64,000 bases of DNA, from the NCBI GenBank assembly GCA_900660155.1, contig CABFPE010000034.1, positions 244,609 through 308,608 on the forward strand, given 5' to 3'. The DNA is from Hofstenia miamia. Lineage: Eukaryota > Xenacoelomorpha > Acoela > Hofsteniidae. Positions within the stretch are counted from its first letter, which is position 1, and each line of letters starts with the position of its first letter. Shown in pieces: positions 58,124-64,000 of this stretch. The notes beneath the pieces were generated by a model. It was given only the letters and a program-made list of their open reading frames with translations. It was not told where the DNA came from and did no database searches. The position numbers and the translations under genes were made by a program.

Positions 58124-58833
58124 CTTTAAAAAATGGCTAAAAATAGTTGTTTTTTAGCAAGGCTATATTTTTATGTGTCGATTTTGTAAGTAATGAATAC
58201 ATAAAAAATTTTGAATAAATTTTTCTGTACATTACGCTTATAATTAGCGCTAAATATGTACATCTGTTGTCAAAGCGTCAATGCAAACATAACAAAAAAT
58301 ATATTGGAAATATATTTCCAGTAATCTTAAATGAAGCAGTTTTAATCAAAATGGAAGCCGTGAATCTAATGGTCCCTTGGAACAATAAAACACATGGGGC
58401 TGAGACTAAATTCAATGGGGCTAAATGGAACGGGAAGCAATAATATTTTGGTTCCGCAAAACTCTAATTGAATTGTAAACATAAAGTCTAAGAAGTCTTA
58501 AGTACTACATAGTGCGAGATTTTTTCATTTTATCATTAAAGTCTAATCCCAATGGGAACAAAAACTATCCTGAAATATTTTTTTGAAGACTCTTTGTGAT
58601 TCCCGTAAGGCGCGAAGTACGCAAAGTCAGAATTTGCAGCGCAAATGCGTGCCTGGACAGGACAGAGCCCGATACCAATTTTCAGAAGAAAAAGCATAGA
58701 GACAATTCTCTATCTTGTGGTGCTTTTATGTCTTAAATATTTTCATTAGTTCGTGAGATATCAGCGCTTAAAATTTTGTGTTAAAGTAATCACAGATTTG
58801 AAAATTACCTAGTGGAAATATACCCAAGTTAAT
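57565..58833. other. Non-coding stretch with (TA)n and a 10-N gap
   Basis: TA microsatellites lie at 57,995-58,024 and 58,074-58,121, with Ns at 58,025-58,034. A GC-rich phrase near 57,820-57,850 and another near 58,600-58,670 (GCGTACTTCGCGCCTTACGG on the minus strand) look like parts of dispersed repeats. The first exon(s) of the 56-57 kb gene may lie here but were not found. Confidence 0.4.
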
Positions 58834-59220
58834 CAAAAGTTGAAAATCTTGATAAGTTCTTGGAAATTTCTTAGATTTTTCTTTGAAAAAACTTGCAAGA
58901 ACGCTGGAAAGAAATTTCCAAGAAATTCCAAGAATATTGAAAGAAATTTTCAAGAAATCCAAGAATCAGGAAAAATCTTGAAAAGTTCTTGGAAGTTTCT
59001 TAGATATTCTTGGAAAAAACTTGCCAGAACTTGGTAAGAAATTTTTAAGATTTTCAAAAAATCTTGAAAGAAATTTCCAAGAAATTCTAAGAAGTATAGA
59101 AAATCCTCAAATTTTCTTGAAGTTTCTTAAGTTTTTCGTTAAGTAAACTTGAAATTTGCCGAGAAATTTCCAATAAATTGCAATAGGCATAAATATGCAA
59201 GAAATTTTAAGAAGTCGCCA
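58834..59220. repeat. Degenerate self-complementary tandem repeat
   Basis: Repeats of AAGAAATTTCCAAGAAATTC and its near-complement (TTCTTGGAAATTTCTTAG) recur many times with variable spacing, giving a roughly 130-bp higher period. The inverted units could form hairpins. A related array lies at 63,660-63,940. Open frames here are artefacts. Confidence 0.75.
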
Positions 59221-59279
59221 AAAATCTAAAATATAATTTTAAAGCAATGTACAGAACAAATGCGTAACATAATCATGAT

Positions 59280-59285
59280 TTTATT
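59280..59285 (-). terminator. Poly(A) signal AATAAA of the 59 kb gene
   Basis: AATAAA on the minus strand lies about 57 bases past the TAA at 59,342-59,344, consistent with a short 3' UTR. Confidence 0.5.
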
Positions 59286-59341
59286 TAAAGTTATTTGTTG
59301 TCACATAGAAAAGACAAATATATATAAATGTAAATAAGATT

Positions 59342-59468
59342 TTAAACATCGACTCTTTTAAGGTCATATATTAATCTTTCATATATTTCAATTGCTTGAG
59401 TCTGTTTTTCCACAACGTAGCTTCCATCCATATTTGCAGAATTTCTCCACATCTTGCAAAAACTGCTC
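59342..59468 (-). CDS. Last exon of an unrecognised minus-strand gene
   Basis: The acceptor TTTTCTTATTTTAG ends at 59,469. Entering in phase 2, the exon encodes SSFCKMWRNSANMDGSYVVE followed by KQTQAIEIYERLIYDLKRVD and V to TAA. The sequence is highly protein-like (a predicted amphipathic helix at the end) and has a poly(A) signal at a normal distance. It joins in frame with the exon at 59,671-59,563. I do not recognise the protein;  it looks like the conserved C-terminus of a housekeeping-type protein rather than a transposon. Confidence 0.65.
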
Positions 59469-59562
59469 CTAAAATAAGAAAATTATATATGTATAAAAAG
59501 AAGGTATTTCATTCATTCAAAATATAATTTATTATAAGAGAATTTTCATAATTTCTCTTTAC

Positions 59563-59671
59563 AATAAATGATCTAAGAGTTTTACTTTAATCTTGGAATG
59601 GTTAAAAATAAGAATGTCCGAGCCATCAAGATCAAGAACATATTGTCTTAGTGAGTTTTCACGAGATTGCC
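59563..59671 (-). CDS. Penultimate exon of the same gene
   Basis: A 109-base exon between an acceptor (GTAAATCCGTAG) and a donor (TTATT then GTAAAG), entering in phase 1 and leaving in phase 2. It encodes QSRENSLRQYVLDLDGSDIL followed by IFNHSKIKVKLLDHL. The phase-2 end completes a Leu codon with the next exon's first base. The 94-base intron between them is short, as is common in compact invertebrate genes. Upstream exons must lie beyond the transposon insertions at 60.2-62.5 kb. A GTAAGC donor at 62,562-62,567 with compatible phase follows LSLRNG but lacks a good acceptor. Confidence 0.6.
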
Positions 59672-60150
59672 CTACGGATTTACAATTTCTTTACACAATA
59701 ATCAGGAAATTAATTGAATATCTGAAAACAAAATGAATAATTTGTTTCACCTTCAGTTTTTATTAAGTTTTATATTTCTTATTGAATGCAATTTTGAGAC
59801 TCAATTTCAGTTATATATATATATCACAGCTGGGAGTGGGTCAAGATTTTACTAAAATGGGTACCCATGGGGCAAAAGTAGGACGAAAACACTTTTCATT
59901 TAAGACAGTTTGAAGTAAAAGATTGGAAATTTTAGAGATCGTAAAACTATTTTCTTACATCAAAGTTCCTTGCTTAAAAATTTTTTATTTTTTGGAAATA
60001 AAAAACAGATTACCATGCATTTTAGCTCTTGGTAAAATTTAATTCTATTCAATGATATCACCTATCAGCAAGAGCATGTTGATTTGATTTTTAGTCAATA
60101 GACTTTGAAATTACTTTGGAAGGAGTGAAACTGTCTTTGTATAAATGTAT

Positions 60151-61028
60151 TACATAAAATATTAGCTTTATAAAAAGCTTTATAGAGTTAAAATTAAATT
60201 TCATTTTGCTATTAATAATGTTGTTAATATGCATTTGCGTCACATTTGTTATTAGATTTCATNTATATATATAGTTATACTGACCACTGTAGACAAAACT
60301 GGTCATTTGACCGCTGTGTACAACCAAATTTTGATATTGATCGCTCTGCACAAAACGTCTGAAAGGATCATAAATTATTGGTCCAAGGCCAAAGTTCATG
60401 TAAATTATTCGTCCCACATGCATGAAAAGACATATCCCAATAAATATTCTTATCCCATCATGTTTACCTGTGATCCCATGGGATATCTTTCATTTGGAAA
60501 CGGAATTTTGAAAAATTTATGAAGAATTTTTTCGAATCTGAGGTCCCACATTCTTCTTTAGGGTCCTGGGCATTGAAACAACTAAATCCCATGGGAATAG
60601 CGGGTCATGTAGCACTTCACAGCGGAAATTCCTAAAGTTACATAAAATATTAGCTTTATAAAAAGCTTTATAGAGTTAAAATTAAATTTCATTTTGCTAT
60701 TAATAATGTTGTTAATATGCATTTGCGTCACATTTGTTATTAGATTTCATTTTGTAGTAATAGTAGAGATGAGATTTTAAAAACTGATTCTGTATCTTCT
60801 AGGATGTAAAAATTCAAAAAATTTGAGTGGTGGTGCGGTGCAGAGCAATGAAAATTGTCATAGAACATATATGTAGCGATAAAATATCGTAAGTAGTTTT
60901 GCAGTACAATTTTTGAATAGGCTAATTTGGGGGAGGGGGGTAGAATATAAAACGTGGGGCAGATGTCAACACGTGGAAATGGGCAGTGCACAAATTCTGT
61001 GGGGTGGGACTGGGAAGTTCAAAAAATT
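60151..61028. repeat. Assembly duplication (112 bp) around N 60,263
   Basis: Bases 60,151-60,262 equal 60,639-60,750. A second short repeat, GGAAATTCCTAAAGTTA at 60,625 and 61,030, abuts N 61,029. Together these suggest that an allele with and an allele without the element at 60,264-61,215 were spliced together. Confidence 0.8.
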
Positions 61029-61215
61029 NGGAAATTCCTAAAGTTACCCATAGAAAATCGGCTGTTGGGGCTAAAAGCCTCAAACTTCGCACAGATATGC
61101 TCAACATTGATACAATTATCACTGTATAGTCAAAGTCCACATAACTCAAAAATTGAGAAAAGAAATTTTTATTTCAACCTCTTTGTACGTTTTCAACCGT
61201 ACACAGCGGTGACTA
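60264..61215. mobile_element. Non-coding TIR element, interrupted by assembly join
   Basis: The left end is TATAGTTATACTGACCACTG. The right end, read inward from about 61,215, is TATAGGTATAGTCACCGCTG. They are imperfect inverted repeats next to TA tracts. Near the left end, about 27-base direct subrepeats (TGACCACTGTAGACAAA, TGACCGCTGTGTACAAC, TGATCGCTCTGCACAAA) occur in tandem. No transposase is present. Excluding the flank copy at 60,639-61,028, the element would be about 560 bp, probably a MITE-like element. Confidence 0.45.
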
Positions 61216-61218
61216 TAC

Positions 61219-61242
61219 CTATATATATATATAATATATATA
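61219..61242. repeat. Short (TA)n tract
   Basis: It separates the TIR element from the Tc1 element on its right. Confidence 0.85.
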
Positions 61243-62529
61243 GTACTGGCCAAAAGTTTGGGAACACTTTCCAAATTTAGAAATTTTTGTATTTTACACT
61301 AAAAAACGCAATGTAGAAACAATATAATAACACAATGTAGAAACAATGTGATAACACTATGTAGAAAGTAAATAGTTAATTCAGAAAAACTAATATTTTT
61401 AATTCCTGCCATTATTGGCCAAACATGCAGCAATGCGATTTCACATTGACTCGACCAGCTGTCTACAATAATCATCAGTAATCTCTGTGCACCATACCAC
61501 TTTAATTTGCTCCTTCAGATCGTCGAGTTCTGGGGAGTTTCCCGGCCAGTTCTCAATGCAATCCACTGTTTCACAACTTTGGCGCTGTGGCAAGGAGCAC
61601 CATCTTGTTGTAGTACAGATGTTCTGCAAAGCTGCATAAACATGGGAACTTTCTCCTGAATTATTTTGAGGTAGGCCTTGGCTGTGACTGTCTCGTTGTG
61701 AGGAACAAAATAAAGACCAGTACGCCCATTCGCAGTTATAGCTCTCCAAATCATCACAGAAGGTGCCGAGTGGACAGTTTGTTGAGTGTAACGTGTGTTG
61801 AATCTTTGGTTTCTTGGTCTACGAACGTGTGGCCAGTATGATGTAAACTGGCAAATCTTGGATTCGTCACTAAACAGTACTTGATGCCACATCTCAGGGG
61901 TGTAGTGTTGGTATTGCCTGCAGAAGCGCAACCGGTCTCGAATGTTCTTTGAAGTCAATCGGGGTTTGGCTGCCGGTTTGCACGATGGAAGGTCAAATGT
62001 AGTATTCAATCGACGCCTAATGGTGCGTGTTGATACATTCTGCACTACCACACCTAGATTTGCTTTGACTTCAGAGGATGAAGAGAATGGTTGATTGAGG
62101 ACGTAACGGTGAATGAGACGGTCAGTCTGAGGGGTTGTCACTTTTGGTTTTCCCGACCGCTTGCAAGAGGAAAAATTTTGCAGTTGCTGATAGCGAGTAA
62201 CACTTCGGGATAACGAAGATACTGACACGCCCATTCTAACTGTTATAGTGTGATAACTGTACCCCTCCTCGTACTAGATATGAATTTAAAAACGCTTTGT
62301 TGGTGAAATTTCACAACTATGGACCATATTTCAAACTATAATGATAGTGCTTTTTCAGTGAAAATGTATTGTGTGTATATCTAAAGTTGTGTTAATTTGA
62401 ATGGCTAAATGAATCTGTTGTAAATTGTAAGAAAAAATTGGGAATTCCAGGAATTTTACGAAGTTTCCAGAAAATAGCATAAAACACGCTTTAGACAGGC
62501 TACTGTTCCCAAACTTTTGGCCAGTACTG
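61243..62529 (-). mobile_element. Tc1-like element with near-intact transposase
   Basis: Left end GTACTGGCCAAAAGTTTGGG and right end read inward CAGTACTGGCCAAAAGTTTG are inverted repeats of about 25 bases (61,241-61,266 and 62,504-62,531) with TA outside. The left end has lost a base or two. It encodes one transposase on the minus strand. The ends resemble those of the 36-37 kb Tc1 copies (CAGTAGTGGCCAAAAG), so the two families are related. Confidence 0.9.
61399..62260 (-). pseudogene. Tc1-like transposase, long frame with one break
   Basis: A 239-codon frame opens at ATG 62,234 (MGVSVSSLSRSVTRYQQLQN). HTH residues upstream (EEGYSYHTITVRM) are in the same frame without an ATG, so the true start is lost. 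Motifs in order are TRTIRRRLNTTFDLPSCKP, HQVLFSDESKIC (first Asp), PSVMIWRAITANGRTGLYFV and VLQQDGAPCHSAKVVKQWIA (second Asp). Then comes a frame change into IENWPGNSPELDDLKEQIKV, where about 10 residues, including the expected catalytic Glu region, appear deleted. The C-terminal remnant ends near 61,399. It is the youngest-looking transposase here but probably inactive. Confidence 0.85.
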
Positions 62530-63123
62530 TATATATTTAGAATGGCAGTTAGTGATGTGAAGGTACGCTTACTTCCATTGCGCAAACTTAATGCTTTAAA
62601 TACGATTTTTTTTTAAAACATAAATTGTAAATATAATGTTGAAAAAATTATCAACTAATAAACTTGAATTATGTTGGAAATTTTATTGCAAATTCTTTAC
62701 TTATTTTATAGCAGCAATAAAAATTCACATTTTTCTACGAATAAAACATTTCGAGTACGGCTAAGAAACTATTTTTTGCCGTTTGTGCTGCAATAATAAA
62801 GGCGAATTTTAAATTATTTAAAAACCAAAAGTTTTCAATAATAATATTGAGTTGAGTTTCAGTTCAGTAAATAATGATAGTTAATAATTAATGTGACTCA
62901 TAACAAAGCTCTAATAACTTACATTTGAACTTTGATGGTGAATGTTAGAACTTCTAAATAAATTCGCACTTCACAAATTTAGAACTTTCCACCTCACATT
63001 CCAAACAGCATTATGTATTTGCAAAAAAATTAAATAGTGACCAATTCTGAACTGCTGAAAGTTTTCATTATCCACCATCAAACTTCGAAATTATATATTT
63101 CTAGCCTTTATTCATTTTTCAAG
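62530..63123. other. AT-rich non-coding stretch
   Basis: The only note is a minus-strand donor GTAAGC at 62,562-62,567, discussed with the 59 kb gene. Confidence 0.35.
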
Positions 63124-63288
63124 TATGCAAAACTTCATAACTACGAACATTTCAATGCAATTGGAACTTACGAAATTGCGGGAATTTTAGAGAACATCAT
63201 GCAAAATGATTTTGAGATCAAAAACGTGTCTTCAATTCCACCGTTCTCTATCGGATTTTATAAAAATTCTAATGCATACCACTTTTGA
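63124..63288 (+). CDS. Candidate last exon, product unknown
   Basis: The pyrimidine-rich acceptor CCTTTATTCATTTTTCAAG ends at 63,123. The exon enters in phase 0 and encodes YAKLHNYEHFNAIGTYEIAG, then ILENIMQNDFEIKNVSSIPP and FSIGFYKNSNAYHF to TGA at 63,286-63,288. AATAAA lies at 63,400-63,405, about 110 bases on. It is protein-like with no recognised domain. The frame is also open upstream of the acceptor to 63,037, but that part is AT-rich. Confidence 0.45.
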   Translation, partial: YAKLHNYEHFNAIGTYEIAGILENIMQNDFEIKNVSSIPPFSIGFYKNSNAYHF

Positions 63289-63399
63289 TTTCATTTTAAA
63301 CAAACCCATATAAATTAGAGCCAGATCCAGAGGAGGAGTTCTTGACGTCGTGATCATGACCCTTTTCATTGCCCTTTTCTCAAGACTATTTTGATTTAA

Positions 63400-63405
63400 A
63401 TAAAC
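63400..63405 (+). terminator. Possible poly(A) signal AATAAA
   Basis: It follows the candidate exon at 63,124-63,288 at a plausible 3' UTR distance. Confidence 0.35.
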
Positions 63406-63659
63406 TATATTTATTAGCATATTATTTATTCTTTGTCCAATTTACATGAGTTTCAAAACCATTCAATAAGTACAACCTGAATGTTTTGTAATGCTTAAAA
63501 GAATCTTAAAGCTTACAAGAAACTATTAATGACCTTACAAGTATTGCAATACTTGTGCTATATACGAAATATTAAGCAGTACTTGTAAGTTTCAATACAT
63601 GTTATATTTTTATATATGCTGTTGAAATTTCATTTGCCTGATAATATGTTAGAAACTCT

Positions 63660-63940
63660 TTTCTAATAATTTTTTTAGAAAACATTCGAGATTGTTGAAA
63701 AAAAATCCAAGAAAATATTTCTTCTTAAACCCCTTCAGAAATATTCAAGAACTTTGAAAGAAATCCAAGAATAAATTTATCAGGTTTTTTTTAAGAACTT
63801 TCAAGATCTTTGCAAGAAATCCAATAATATATTTCTTATCAAGTTTTTTTAAGAAACTTGGAAGATCTTTACAAGAAATCCAAGAATATACATGTATTTC
63901 TTACTAAGTCCTTTTAAGAAACTTGGAAGATCTTTGCAAG
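63660..63940. repeat. Tandem repeat of about 60-65 bp
   Basis: About four diverged units carry TTTTTTAAGAAACTTGGAAG, ATCTTTGCAAGAAATCCAAG and ATATTTCTT. It shares the CAAGAAAT motif with the 58.8-59.2 kb array. Confidence 0.75.
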
Positions 63941-63942
63941 AN

Positions 63943-64000
63943 ATGATTTTGAGATCAAAAACGTGTCTTCAATTCCACCGTTCTCTATCGGATTTTATAA
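63943..64000. repeat. Assembly duplication of 63,206-63,263
   Basis: After a single N at 63,942, the last 58 bases repeat part of the 63.1-63.3 kb exon exactly. This is another scaffold-join artefact. Confidence 0.9.

Noticed and set aside
58840-59037. 65-codon frame and its antisense partner at 58,768-58,962
   Set aside because: Both are translations of the CAAGAAAT tandem repeat.

Overview
This window looks like an AT-rich, intron-rich invertebrate nuclear genome. The transposon mix (Tc1, mariner, piggyBac, APE-type LINEs) and the single-N scaffold joins would fit an arthropod such as a copepod, but no recognised host gene fixes the species. There is no bacterial-style gene packing, no rRNA or tRNA gene that I could support, and no CRISPR array.

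The clearest host coding signals are short exons with splice sites. (1) A minus-strand gene ends at 10,241. Its phase-1 exons at 15,792-15,709, 14,424-14,242 and 10,971-10,241 encode a four-cysteine segment followed by a Ser/Thr-rich mucin-like domain, which contains about seven 17-residue repeats encoded by a 51-bp minisatellite. (2) A minus-strand gene has exons 57,564-57,513 and 56,433-56,270 and ends in a Cys-rich, His/Asp-rich tail. (3) A minus-strand gene has exons 59,671-59,563 and 59,468-59,342 with a matching poly(A) signal. (4) A plus-strand last exon at 39,341-39,590 encodes a single-pass membrane anchor. (5) A plus-strand last exon lies at 63,124-63,288. None has a product I recognise. 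Weaker exon candidates lie near 8.8-10.2, 20.4, 25.1-25.7, 33.2, 49.5, 55.6 and 57.0 kb.

Transposons dominate. There are Tc1-like relics at 1-1,210, 11,729-13,656 (with Sleeping Beauty-like IR/DR ends), 36,129-38,690 (two overlapping copies created by the assembly), 40,154-41,487 and 61,243-62,529. A rosa-like mariner lies at 16,886-18,375 and a MITE at 16,493-16,837, both embedded in (TA)n tracts. A piggyBac-like relic with TTAA flanks lies at 6,786-8,234. LINE pieces lie at 21,165-21,560, 27,574-30,190, 36,818-37,165, 38,776-38,880 and 52,100-53,210. An unclassified interspersed repeat occurs at least four times. Most of the remainder is AT-rich intergenic or intronic sequence.

At least six places carry exact duplications abutting an N (12.3-12.8, 17.8-18.1, 28.9-30.1, 35.9-38.1, 60.2-61.0 and 63.2/64.0 kb). 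These look like assembly joins rather than biology, and copy numbers near them should not be trusted.
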